A stretch of DNA of 32,111 nt from Psychrobacter sp. 4Bb (GTDB lineage: Bacteria > Pseudomonadota > Gammaproteobacteria > Pseudomonadales > Moraxellaceae), in the NCBI RefSeq assembly GCF_002836735.1, contig NZ_PJAS01000038.1:1-32111 (forward strand), in the 5' to 3' direction. A program made the position numbers and the translations under genes. Numbering within the stretch: the first letter of the stretch is position 1; each line of letters opens with the position of its first letter. This document shows positions 23,247 to 32,061 of this stretch, piece by piece. The notes beneath the pieces are model-generated. The model was not told the DNA's origin, searched no databases, and worked only from the letters and a program-made list of their open reading frames with translations.

Positions 23247-24572
23247 TTACTGCGACGCGGCATCTTGTTCAAACAGTTTCATCAGCTCTTCGCGCATACG
23301 ATCACGCTCTGCTTTTGACATCATTGGCGTTTCTTCATCACCTTGAATGTTTGGCTGCTCCATTCCGCCCATGCTCTCATTTTGTAGTACGACAGGACGC
23401 TCAAGTGGTTCTTGTGCTGGACGCTCTTCTAGCGTGATTTTTACTTGAGCATTTTTACCTTGACGTAGTATTTGCGCATCCAGTTCAGTGTTTGGTGGCT
23501 TACGAGCAACATACTGAATCAAGGTATTGGCATCTGTCATCTCGACATCATCGATGGTTAGGATGATATCACCGACACGTAGACCACTTTTTGCCGCTGG
23601 GCTGTTATCAATGACATTTAGTACTTCTACGCCTGTTGATGTCTCTAACTGTGTTGGGTCACGTAGCTGTGACTGAATCTCAATACCTAACCAGCCACGA
23701 CTGACACGGCCGTCTTTGATTAATGCATTCATCACCTGCTCAACCAGTGCTGTTGGAATCGCAAAGCCAATGCCCATCGAGCCACCAGAGCGCGAGAATA
23801 TGACGGTATTGATACCGACTAGCTCGCCATGAGCATCGACCAGTGCGCCGCCTGAGTTACCCGGATTAATCGCCGCATCGGTTTGGATAAAATCTTCAAA
23901 CTTATTAACGCCCAATCCAGTACGTCCAGTCGCTGAGATAATCCCCTGCGTCACTGTCTGACCCACACCGAATGGATTACCAATTGCTAAGGCCAAATCC
24001 CCTACACGAATCGGGTCTTCGCGGAAGCCAAGTGGTGTTAGCCCTGTCATATCGACCTTGATTACGGCTAGGTCACTATCAGGATCTGTACCAATGATTC
24101 TGGCACGACTCTTACGACCATCATTGAACGCGACTGTGATCTCATCTGCTTTTTCGATCACATGGGCATTGGTCACGATATAGCCATCTTCTGATACGAT
24201 CACACCAGAGCCTAAATTGGTATTGCCCTGCTCTTGTGATGGGCCACCATGATACTCAAAAAACCGGCGCAGTACGGGATCATCCATATAAGGATGCTCG
24301 GTCATCGTTTGCGTCGTATAGATATTGACTACAGACTGCGACGCACGCGCCACTGCATTATGATAAGAAGAGATAGGCGCTGGCGTGTCCGACACTGGCT
24401 CTGCTGCTTGCTGCTCCGCAGGCGGGGTTCTCGGCGGCTCCCATGTGGCCTCTGACGTCGACTTCATACTCGTGAACAACCAGATAAACGCTGCCAACAC
24501 TAGCAGCAATAAGACCCAAGGTAACCATTTTAATAAAGACGCCTTGTTATTGGTGTTCCGGGATGACGACAT
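23247..24572 (-). CDS. Membrane-anchored HtrA-type serine protease (DegS/AlgW-like, single PDZ)
   Basis: A 441-residue S1C protease. One membrane anchor is at residues ~14-34 (LLKWLPWVLLLLVLAAF), without a signal cleavage site. The periplasmic catalytic triad is His137 (VTNAHVI), Asp167 (DSDLAVIK) and Ser240 (NPGNSGGAL). One PDZ domain follows at about residues 298-388 (VIDNSPAAKSGLRVGDIIL). A single PDZ and N-terminal anchor fit DegS/AlgW, which cleave an anti-sigma factor during envelope stress, rather than DegP with two PDZ domains. A ~50-residue charged C-terminal tail rich in Glu, Gln and Met is unusual. AGAGG lies 7 bases before the ATG. It is divergent from the NIF3 family gene. Confidence 0.9.
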   Translation of the reverse strand: MSSSRNTNNKASLLKWLPWVLLLLVLAAFIWLFTSMKSTSEATWEPPRTPPAEQQAAEPVSDTPAPISSYHNAVARASQSVVNIYTTQTMTEHPYMDDPVLRRFFEYHGGPSQEQGNTNLGSGVIVSEDGYIVTNAHVIEKADEITVAFNDGRKSRARIIGTDPDSDLAVIKVDMTGLTPLGFREDPIRVGDLALAIGNPFGVGQTVTQGIISATGRTGLGVNKFEDFIQTDAAINPGNSGGALVDAHGELVGINTVIFSRSGGSMGIGFAIPTALVEQVMNALIKDGRVSRGWLGIEIQSQLRDPTQLETSTGVEVLNVIDNSPAAKSGLRVGDIILTIDDVEMTDANTLIQYVARKPPNTELDAQILRQGKNAQVKITLEERPAQEPLERPVVLQNESMGGMEQPNIQGDEETPMMSKAERDRMREELMKLFEQDAASQ

Positions 24573-24952
24573 ATAAAACCTCTATAAATTTATTGCAAAC
24601 AGACAGTGAAAAACGATGTGAGATAATGGCGACCGCTTAGCTAGTGTTGACCCATTCATCAGATGGTCAAATGCTATACAGCTAGGCAGACTCACGTATA
24701 TAAATTATAACCGCAATACCAGTAAATAGTAACGTATCGTGTACCATTTCAGTTATCCAGCTTGTCTGCTTGCTTACAACGGCATGTTAAAATAGCTTTT
24801 ACGATGCTCGACACTTCAACATTTCGAGAATTGAACATAAAGCGAGAAGTCCAAAACCAAACACTCTCAAACATGACAGATAATACATAATTTTTGCTTA
24901 GTTAATCTATAGCACCTTACGACATACATTTTATTGATGACAGGGAAACATA
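24573..24952. other. Divergent spacer between the HtrA and NIF3 genes
   Basis: About 380 bp with no gene that I can support. It must contain both divergent promoters; an envelope-stress sigma promoter for the protease would be expected, but I could not identify one with confidence. Confidence 0.4.
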
Positions 24953-25777
24953 ATGACTGCAACTCATACGACAGCTGAATCCAATACTCAAAGCATTAGC
25001 GCTCAGGCGTTGACACAGTTCTGTGACGACTACTTATCTACTAGCGCGTTTAAAGACTATGCGCCAAATGGTCTACAAGTCGATGGTGGACGTCCGATTC
25101 AACGTATTGTCACTGGTGTCACGGCTTGTGAAGCCCTAATTGATGCTGCGATCGCTGACAATGCCGACGCGATTATGGTGCATCATGGATACTTCTGGAA
25201 AGGCGAACCTGCTACGCTTACTGGGATGAAGGGTCGACGCGTGCGAAAACTGATGCAAAATGGTATCTCTATGATTGGTTATCATCTACCGCTTGACGCG
25301 CACCCGATCTCTGGCAACAACGCAAAACTTGCTGACGTACTCGGCTTGACGATCACTGGTGCGCTCTATCCTGCCGAGTCACATCCTGTGGGCAATATCG
25401 CTACTTGTACACCGCAAACTGCTGACGAGCTCATTGCCACCATTACTCAAGCTTTAGGTCGCGCGCCATTACATATCTCAGCTGAGTATCATGCAGACTC
25501 AGCTGCTCAGACAAATGGCAGACTGATCGAACGTGTGGGTATATGTACAGGCGGTGCGCAGGATATGATCGAGCAAGCAGCTACTATGGGCTGTGATGCG
25601 TTTGTCTCTGGTGAGATATCTGAGCGTACCACGCATAGCGCGCGTGAGCTTGGGATTGACTATTTTGCTTGTGGTCATCATGCGACGGAGTGTGGCGGTA
25701 TTCAGGCGTTAGGAGAGATAGTCGCTCAGAAATTTGGTCTGCCAGTTACTTTTATTGATATCGAAAACCCAGCATAA
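24953..25777 (+). CDS. NIF3/YbgI family dinuclear metal-binding protein
   Basis: A 274-residue member of the NIF3 family (often annotated Nif3-like dinuclear metal centre hexameric protein or GTP cyclohydrolase 1 type 2 homologue). Metal ligands are visible in MVHHGYFW (His77, His78), HLPLDAH (His111, Asp115, His117) and, near the C terminus, GHHATECGG. The fold forms a toroidal hexamer; the true reaction is unresolved. GACAGGGA lies about 10 bases before the ATG. It is divergent from the membrane protease gene. A perfect 12-bp tandem array begins only four bases after its stop codon. Confidence 0.9.
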   Translation: MTATHTTAESNTQSISAQALTQFCDDYLSTSAFKDYAPNGLQVDGGRPIQRIVTGVTACEALIDAAIADNADAIMVHHGYFWKGEPATLTGMKGRRVRKLMQNGISMIGYHLPLDAHPISGNNAKLADVLGLTITGALYPAESHPVGNIATCTPQTADELIATITQALGRAPLHISAEYHADSAAQTNGRLIERVGICTGGAQDMIEQAATMGCDAFVSGEISERTTHSARELGIDYFACGHHATECGGIQALGEIVAQKFGLPVTFIDIENPA

Positions 25778-25780
25778 ACT

Positions 25781-25888
25781 AGCCATTTAGAAAGCCATTT
25801 AGAAAGCCATTTAGAAAGCCATTTAGAAAGCCATTTAGAAAGCCATTTAGAAAGCCATTTAGAAAGCCATTTAGAAAGCCATTTTAGA
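25781..25888. repeat. Perfect 12-bp tandem array, eight copies plus one variant
   Basis: Eight identical units AGCCATTTAGAA (25781-25876) are followed by a variant AGCCATTTTAGA. The unit is a multiple of three, so every frame is periodic (for example KWLS on the minus strand). There are no spacers, so this is a minisatellite and not a CRISPR array. Perfect identity indicates recent expansion or continuing slippage. Confidence 0.95.
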
Positions 25889-25900
25889 CGGTCGTCATTG

Positions 25901-25942
25901 ATAGAGAAAAATTTGCAGAGAAAAGCTTGTAGAGAAAATGAT
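25901..25942 (+). repeat. Three degenerate 14-bp tandem units
   Basis: ATAGAGAAAAATTT, GCAGAGAAAAGCTT and GTAGAGAAAATGAT are consecutive 14-bp units sharing an AGAGAAAA core. They lie directly after the perfect 12-bp array. Confidence 0.65.
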
Positions 25943-26956
25943 AGTTCAAAAGCCAAACTAGACTTGCTAACAGCTATAATCAAACCATAAGCATAAAGTC
26001 TAGTTTGTCTACTATTTGAACTTTGTTATTCTATTTTTGATTATTATGTACCAAATATCTGGAAAATTAACCGTTTATATCTTAATTGTTAAGTTTTATC
26101 GCTTTTTTCTTAACTCCACTTGAATAATGCAATTAGTAACCGCATATTACTACTCGTAAGAAAGAACGTTTTGTCATGAAACTTCCCATTATTACAGCTT
26201 CCGGTTATGGCACTAAAATAATGCTGGTAGTTGTTTAAGACTTTATCATGCTATATCAGTGATGAGGTTTTAAACCGCTACCCATTGAAATACTATGTTT
26301 GCACTATATATGTTAGCGGCATGGTATTTTTTTATTTTTGGTGTCGCGATGACGGTATGACCTAGCCAGTTTGATAGACAGCTATAAACTATCAATTCTG
26401 GTTATTTTGCTTATTCTTATCGCTGAACAAACAACTTTAGTAGCCAGCTATCCTATTACTAGTAACTCAATATTAGTGATTCAAAGTATAGCCAGCCATC
26501 AAAGTTAACATAGTTAAAACAGTTGAATGTATTTGCCTCATTGGCGAATCCTTACCTCAATGTTTCAAGCTATGTCTTTGTCTCAATAACTTAATCATGA
26601 CCTTGCCTATGTTTGATATATAGTTGTTTGGCCACTAGCCATATTTAGTTATCGATGAAGGAATCATCTGATTTATATCCTTCGCGTTGTTGCGCGTTCA
26701 GTATTTTGAACTAGTATGTATAAATACTGTTTAGAACGCTTTTATGACATATCGATAGCTGGCTGACGACAAACTATCCCACTAACTCTTAGAGAGAGTA
26801 CGCTAGTGGCGCTATCGTCAAACAAGATAGAGTAGCATTTGTTCTATTAAAAATGCCACTCTATTTAAGATACGATATCGATATATGTCAATATTATGCA
26901 CATATATTTATACGTGTTTTTGCGGTAAGAAGGATGGCTAAAATCAGGAGACATCC
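25943..26956. other. Long spacer before the MltF-like gene
   Basis: About 1 kb without a convincing gene. A 20-codon frame at 26176-26238 lacks a good ribosome site and is not called. The structured segment at 26754-26864 lies at the right end. The rest is AT-rich and shows no recognisable protein remnant to me. Confidence 0.45.
26754..26864 (+). other. Structured segment with nested and alternative hairpins
   Basis: Nested complementary pairs occur in order: TGACGA (26764) with TCGTCA (26815), CCACTA (26779) with TAGTGG (26804), ACTCT (26785) with AGAGT (26795). A competing pair, GATAGC (26755) with GCTATC (26811), overlaps the outer stem. A second hairpin follows: ATAGAGT-A-GCATTT with AAATGC-C-ACTCTAT (26827-26864). 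It ends 92 bp before the MltF-like start codon, so it may be part of its leader. Confidence 0.45.
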
Positions 26957-28165
26957 ATGCAGCGTATTACTTATCGTGTAAAAGTATCTGCGCAAGGGGC
27001 CAGACGCCGTATTTCTTATTTACTGCGTCCATCTAAACGCCTACTGAACACCAAAAGTAACATCGTTTCATCCGTTACCCCTATTGCGTCTAATCATTTT
27101 GCCAGAACCAAGAAGCTGGCACAAATCTCTAGCATCGCTCTACTCTCTTTGCCCGCTGAGAGTTTGACGACCATGAACACATCGGTACCAGCCTATGACA
27201 ATGTCATGCTGGAGAACACCTTGACCATTGCTGCGGTGCCTGGCGATAGCACTTACTTTGCTACTGATGGCTTCCAACATGGTTTTGGTTTTGATCTGGT
27301 GCGCACTTACGCCGACGAGCTCGGTGTCGATATCAATCTAAAAGCTTATGCCAGTGAAGAAGCGGCGCTAAAAGCACTAAGAACCGGCAACGCTGACATG
27401 GCGTTGACTACGGCTAGCACTAAGTTAAAAAGTCAGCTGAATCTATCGTCTATTAATGTCAGCTGTGGTTATGATTCTAGTCTGACTAAAAATGGTTTAC
27501 ATCCTAAGGTAAGTTGGACATTTAGCTCATCCAATGATCCACTATCAAGAAAGGCCAGTTACTTCTTGTGCGATAGCATCAAGCTACAAAACACACAGAA
27601 ACTTGCCGCGTTCTACAATCAAAATTTGCTAAAAGATGCCTATAGTCAGGATCATTTCCAGAGAACGTTGACGGAAAAATTACCGGACTATCAGTCTTCG
27701 TTTGAAGAGCAAGCACGCAATTACAATCACGATTGGGAACTACTGGTCGCGATGGGTTATCAAGAGTCACACCTTGATGCCAACGCTGTCTCGCCGACTG
27801 GCGTACGCGGGTTAATGATGCTGACCAACAACACTGCAAAAGCGATGGGCGTCTCAGACCGCGTTGATCCTTACCAAAGCATTGGCGGCGGTGCACGCTA
27901 TCTAGAGCAGGTGAAAGCAGACTTCTCTGACGTGCCAAAAACTGACCGTATCTGGTTTGCCCTTGCAGGTTATAACATGGGTCCTAATGCGGTAAAAAGA
28001 ATCCAACGCGAACTACGAGCTCAAGGTATCGATGATAAGAGTTGGGCGAACGTCTATGCTTATTTAGCAGATAATAGAGCGTCGAATAGCCGCTATGGTC
28101 AAGCCATGCATTATGTCAGTAATATCCGAAGCTATCTTGAGACTATTAAAACTCAGACTGTCTAA
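26957..28165 (+). CDS. mltF: MltF-like lytic murein transglycosylase
   Basis: A 402-residue protein joining a solute-binding-like domain to a soluble lytic transglycosylase (SLT) domain, the plan of MltF, which cleaves peptidoglycan glycan strands. The SLT part shows GYQESHLDANAVSPTGVRG (catalytic Glu270), MMLTNNTAKAMG and FALAGYNMGPNAV. The binding domain (residues ~88-205, LTIAAVPGDSTYF, LKALRTGNADMAL) is only about half the usual size, as if one lobe were reduced. The N terminus is odd: about 53 Arg/Lys-rich residues precede a short hydrophobic segment (ISSIALLSLPAESL), so the export signal is unclear. AGGAG lies 6 bases before the ATG. It converges with another transglycosylase gene. Confidence 0.85.
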   Translation: MQRITYRVKVSAQGARRRISYLLRPSKRLLNTKSNIVSSVTPIASNHFARTKKLAQISSIALLSLPAESLTTMNTSVPAYDNVMLENTLTIAAVPGDSTYFATDGFQHGFGFDLVRTYADELGVDINLKAYASEEAALKALRTGNADMALTTASTKLKSQLNLSSINVSCGYDSSLTKNGLHPKVSWTFSSSNDPLSRKASYFLCDSIKLQNTQKLAAFYNQNLLKDAYSQDHFQRTLTEKLPDYQSSFEEQARNYNHDWELLVAMGYQESHLDANAVSPTGVRGLMMLTNNTAKAMGVSDRVDPYQSIGGGARYLEQVKADFSDVPKTDRIWFALAGYNMGPNAVKRIQRELRAQGIDDKSWANVYAYLADNRASNSRYGQAMHYVSNIRSYLETIKTQTV

Positions 28166-28228
28166 TTTTTAGATATTACTAGGCGGTTTGTAAGCTAACT
28201 TCTAACAGTAAGTCATTTTTATTGAATA

Positions 28229-28261
28229 AAAAAAGCTGCTCTTATAGAGAGCAGCTTTTTT
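28229..28261. terminator. Bidirectional terminator between the two transglycosylase genes
   Basis: Stem AGCTGCTCT / AGAGCAGCT around TATAG, with an A run on the left and a T run on the right. It serves the MltF-like gene and, read the other way, the MltD-like gene. Confidence 0.93.
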
Positions 28262-28329
28262 GTGCGATACGATTCATAGTTAATATTAATGACGTCTTAT
28301 GTAAACGGTATCCATTAACATCTTATTCA

Positions 28330-31323
28330 TTAACGATTAGGTACAGTCAGACGCTGACCACGCTGCAACATCGTATCAGCGGCGATATTGTTCATATCAG
28401 CCAGCTCTTGTGTTGAGACACCATATTTGCGTGCTAGACCAATCAAGCTATCACCCGAGCCAACCGTATAGCTTACTGTCGCTTTTGGTACTTTAAGCGT
28501 TTGGCCGCGTTGTAGCTGAGCATTGGTCGCTAAATCATTGGTCGCCGCCAAGTCCTCTACCGATATACCAAACTGACGTGCTAGAGCAATTAGGCCATCG
28601 CCAGATTTTACTTTGTAGCTTTCAGTATTACCTAATTTCGTACCACTGCTTGCTGAGCTACTACTGTTACTATTAGCAGAGCTGCTGCTTTGACTGCTGC
28701 TACTAGATGCGCTTACCACACTGCCGCTAGCAGGGATAGTGATAGTACGGCCCAGTATCAGATTCGAATTGGTATTTAAATTATTCGCTGATGCCAAATC
28801 ACTTAAGCCAATATTGTAACGTTTAGCGACACCCGTTAAGGTATCACCTGATTTTACTTTGTAGCTGACCGCTTTGTCATTTAACTGACGATCGACCAAT
28901 TCTTTAGAAGCAGGAACTTTAATCGTTTGACCACGTTGCAGGCGAGCCTTTGCATCAAAATTGCTGTTTACCGCAGCCAGTTCCGTTGCACTAACTCCGA
29001 TACTGTTAGCAATACCAATCAGCGTATCACCTGATTTTACTTTGTAATTGGTGGTCGCGACCGAACTTGAGCTATTACTACTGCTAGTATTTGTCGTGCT
29101 TGCAGCATCAAAATCAACACTAGCTGGCACTTTAAGCGTCTGACCAACATATAGCGAACTTGTGCTGTTGATACCGTTGAGACTGGCTAAAGTATCGGTC
29201 GACACATTGAATTGACGTGCCAATGCAATTAAGCCATCTCCTGCTTTTACTTTATAGTTTTTGGTCGCAGTGCTTGATTTACTCGGCTTGGTAGAAGGCG
29301 CTGCAGGTGTCGTCGCAGGTGTAGTCACTTTACCCGGTATGAGCCATAGTTTCTGACCTCTGAGCAGATCAGCACGGCTGCTCAGGTTGTTATAGCTGGC
29401 TAGCTGAGTGACCGATAAGCCAAAACGATTAGCCGTACCGATAAGCGTATCACCGCCTTGTACGACGTAACTGTCAGGCTGACTAGCGGCGGCGTTATTA
29501 GCAGTACTCAATGGCTCGATAGTCTTGGCATTATATAGATATAACGTACTGCCAGAGAGCAAATTGGCACTGGCATCTATCTGGTTCCATTCTGCGATAT
29601 CACGCCAGCTAACCCCTGCTCGACTCGCAATGTTCGAGAGCGTATCGCCACGTTTGACCGTATAAGTGGTACGAGTGCCTTGAGGTTTTGGCTTACTTAC
29701 CGAGGTTTTAGCAAAGCTAAGTTTCTTATCTGCACCACTCGCTTCTAAGATAGACTGCTGTGTTTGTACGGCTGATAGATTAATGTTGCCATCAGCATTG
29801 ATAACATTGGTCTCAGAGGTATTTCTCCGGATTTGATTGGCGATGAAATCACGCTCTTCTTTGCTAAGCGGTGGCTCTTGGACAATCGTATTGTTCTGAG
29901 TAATCTGAGCTGAGGTAGTCGGTAGACTGTTACTGCTCTTAAGCTCAGCATTAATTTTGTTAGTCTCTGCTGTGGTCAGTGGTGGCTCAGTACGAGCTGA
30001 AGAATTGCCACTGTATACCGAGCTGCTAGTCGGTGTCGCAGATGGTGAGATATAGCTGGTGGTCTGCTGAGGTACACTTGCGCTAGCCGCATAATCAGCC
30101 AATGCGCTACCAGTAGATGGCAGTGATGAGGCAGTATATGGTTTATTATTATAGCTTGGCGTAGTCGCTGTCGTGCTTGAGCTACCTGCGTTGTTTGAGG
30201 CGAGTACATTGCCTGTACCGTTACCTCTGAGCCCACTTAATTTGGCATCAGCATTGAGGCTGACGTCGTTAGGAATGATGACACGCTGTGGACCTGAAGA
30301 ATCAACGCGGCCTGATGTCAGTGCAGTGTTTAGACGCTCTAGCTCATCATAGCTGACTCCAGTTAACTGCGATACTTCTGCCAAGCTCACACCATAGTTA
30401 ACTGGTACACTACGGAAATGCTGACGGTTAGCGATAGCTGGTAGATACACACCATACTGCTCAGGCTTAGCGACGATTTCGGCTACAGCTAAGAAACGCG
30501 GCACATAGTTCATCGTTTCAGTCGGTAATTGAAGTGACCAGTAATCTGTTGGCAGTCCGCGCGCTGCGTTGGCATCAATTGCTTTTTGTACACGGCCAGG
30601 TCCAGCGTTATAAGCAGCCAATGCTAGCTCCCAACTACCAAACTGGTTGTGCAGTGCTGTCAAAAAGTCATAGGCAGCACGTGTCGATTCGATCACATCG
30701 CGACGACCATCATAAGTGCTGCTTTGGTTCAAGCCATAGATACGGCCTGTACTTGGAATAAACTGCCATAAGCCCGCAGCTGCCGCACTACTCGTACCAC
30801 TTGGATCGTAAGAGCTTTCGATAACTGGTAACAAGGCAAGCTCTGTTGGAATATTGCGACGCTCTGCCTCTCGTACCGTATGATAGATATAACGACTGGC
30901 ACGTGCAGTTAGGCGATTGAGATAATCCTGTCTACTGGTAAACCAGCTTTTTTGACCTTCAATACGCTGATTATAGATTGGCTTACCACCATTCATGCGG
31001 TAGCCTGCGCGTAGACGATTCCACAAATCACCATATTGCTGAATAGCAAGCTGGTTACCTTCTACCATGGTCATGTCAGTAGCTTCTAACAAGTCAGCCA
31101 ACTCATCCAAACTCTCTGCATCTAAAAACGCAGTTGAGTAGTCTGCACTACCTGTATTAGCCCCTTGACTGGCAGGACTTTTGATAATGACAGATGAGCT
31201 ATTGGTCGCACCTTTGTTTTTTACCGCTGATGTATTGCTACACGCACTAATCAGTAAAGTGGATACCGCAAGCGTCAATGGCAACGCAATAAATGAGCGA
31301 GAGTGTGATAGCACAGTAGACAT
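28330..31323 (-). CDS. mltD: MltD-like lytic transglycosylase lipoprotein with seven LysM domains
   Basis: A 997-residue lipoprotein, about twice the length of E. coli MltD (452). The signal peptide ends in the lipobox LISAC (Cys28). The SLT domain covers about residues 150-260, with the catalytic Glu169 in LPVIESSYDPS and AAAAGLWQFIPSTGR and ELALAAYNAGPGRV downstream. A degenerate LysM-like segment follows (VNYGVSLAEVSQLTGVSYDE), then a long Ser/Thr/Asn-rich linker. Seven clear LysM modules come next, each starting like YKVKSGDTLIGIA and ending with a GQTLKVP-type turn. LysM modules bind N-acetylglucosamine chains, so the protein should grip peptidoglycan very tightly. It is convergent with the MltF-like gene. 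AGGA lies upstream of the start, though at a long distance. Confidence 0.93.
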   Translation of the reverse strand: MSTVLSHSRSFIALPLTLAVSTLLISACSNTSAVKNKGATNSSSVIIKSPASQGANTGSADYSTAFLDAESLDELADLLEATDMTMVEGNQLAIQQYGDLWNRLRAGYRMNGGKPIYNQRIEGQKSWFTSRQDYLNRLTARASRYIYHTVREAERRNIPTELALLPVIESSYDPSGTSSAAAAGLWQFIPSTGRIYGLNQSSTYDGRRDVIESTRAAYDFLTALHNQFGSWELALAAYNAGPGRVQKAIDANAARGLPTDYWSLQLPTETMNYVPRFLAVAEIVAKPEQYGVYLPAIANRQHFRSVPVNYGVSLAEVSQLTGVSYDELERLNTALTSGRVDSSGPQRVIIPNDVSLNADAKLSGLRGNGTGNVLASNNAGSSSTTATTPSYNNKPYTASSLPSTGSALADYAASASVPQQTTSYISPSATPTSSSVYSGNSSARTEPPLTTAETNKINAELKSSNSLPTTSAQITQNNTIVQEPPLSKEERDFIANQIRRNTSETNVINADGNINLSAVQTQQSILEASGADKKLSFAKTSVSKPKPQGTRTTYTVKRGDTLSNIASRAGVSWRDIAEWNQIDASANLLSGSTLYLYNAKTIEPLSTANNAAASQPDSYVVQGGDTLIGTANRFGLSVTQLASYNNLSSRADLLRGQKLWLIPGKVTTPATTPAAPSTKPSKSSTATKNYKVKAGDGLIALARQFNVSTDTLASLNGINSTSSLYVGQTLKVPASVDFDAASTTNTSSSNSSSSVATTNYKVKSGDTLIGIANSIGVSATELAAVNSNFDAKARLQRGQTIKVPASKELVDRQLNDKAVSYKVKSGDTLTGVAKRYNIGLSDLASANNLNTNSNLILGRTITIPASGSVVSASSSSSQSSSSANSNSSSSASSGTKLGNTESYKVKSGDGLIALARQFGISVEDLAATNDLATNAQLQRGQTLKVPKATVSYTVGSGDSLIGLARKYGVSTQELADMNNIAADTMLQRGQRLTVPNR

Positions 31324-31566
31324 GATATTGGAGGTTTCCTAACGACAGAAATTAATAAGATAAAGTTGATGGATAGTATAGTATGCAATGTAAAGCAAAG
31401 ACTAGCCTAATATAAAAGATAATAATAGACGCTCAAATAGCCTATAAAACTAAGTAATAACTATTTAACCAACTAAAACCCTTTGTAAGTTAGAATCTCA
31501 GCCAGTTAGACTAGCTATCGCTTATATAACCTATTGTATTTTGAATCTTGCTTGGTCAATAGCGAC

Positions 31567-32061
31567 TTAATTAATAGCCACCTGTGATACTGCGCGCAAG
31601 AGCACTGCATTACCAGTAGACAAGGTCAAGGTCACACGAGATGTGGTGACAAATGATACTTGCTGACCGTTTTTTACCCAGCTCTCATTGGTCGTCACAT
31701 TGGCTTTAGCTTGCGAACCAGTAATCACCACATTATCTACCGAAATATCGTAGCGATAATTAGACGTATCATTCCAGCTGTTTTGAAGCAGCTTTAAGTA
31801 CGCGTCTTTGTCTAAACTAGTAGATTTACCTTTTCTAGATAAAGAAATAAGCGCGTCGTCCGATACTAGGCGCGATACCTGATTGATACTTTGGCTATTC
31901 GCTGATGCTTTCATTGCGGCGGCATAGTTCTGTACCAAATCTTCGGTCATAGTTGCCGCTTGTGCATTGATGCTGATGGTGCTGGCTACTGCTACAATTG
32001 CAGTGATGCTAGCGCTTTTCACCAATAGAGCTAATAGCCTATTTCCCAATAATTTTTTCAT
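31567..32061 (-). CDS. Small secreted protein with NTF2-like fold
   Basis: A protein of about 164 residues. The start at 32061 is chosen because AAGGA lies 5-6 bases upstream and it yields a good signal peptide (MKKLLGNRLL, a hydrophobic core, then INAQAA with cleavage likely after AQA); an upstream ATG at 32097 would add 12 residues. The mature part, with helix EDLVQNYAAAMKASAN then DDALISLSRKGKSTSLDKDAYLKLLQ and repeated beta strands to the end, fits the NTF2/SnoaL-like superfamily (DUF4440 type), used for small-ligand binding or catalysis. No catalytic residues can be assigned. It is likely periplasmic and follows the MltD-like gene's strand, 240 bp upstream of it. Confidence 0.75.
   Translation of the reverse strand: MKKLLGNRLLALLVKSASITAIVAVASTISINAQAATMTEDLVQNYAAAMKASANSQSINQVSRLVSDDALISLSRKGKSTSLDKDAYLKLLQNSWNDTSNYRYDISVDNVVITGSQAKANVTTNESWVKNGQQVSFVTTSRVTLTLSTGNAVLLRAVSQVAIN

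Noticed and set aside
25781..25942. CRISPR-like array
   Set aside because: Units are 12-14 bp and directly abutting, with no spacers and no cas genes nearby.
25726..25983. Minus-strand open frame with nine KWLS repeats
   Set aside because: The repeat comes from the 12-bp DNA array, whose unit is divisible by three, so any frame without a stop stays open. It overlaps the NIF3 gene end and has no domain or clear ribosome site.
26176..26238. 20-codon peptide frame in the long spacer before the MltF-like gene
   Set aside because: The purine stretch before the ATG is poor and nothing else supports translation.
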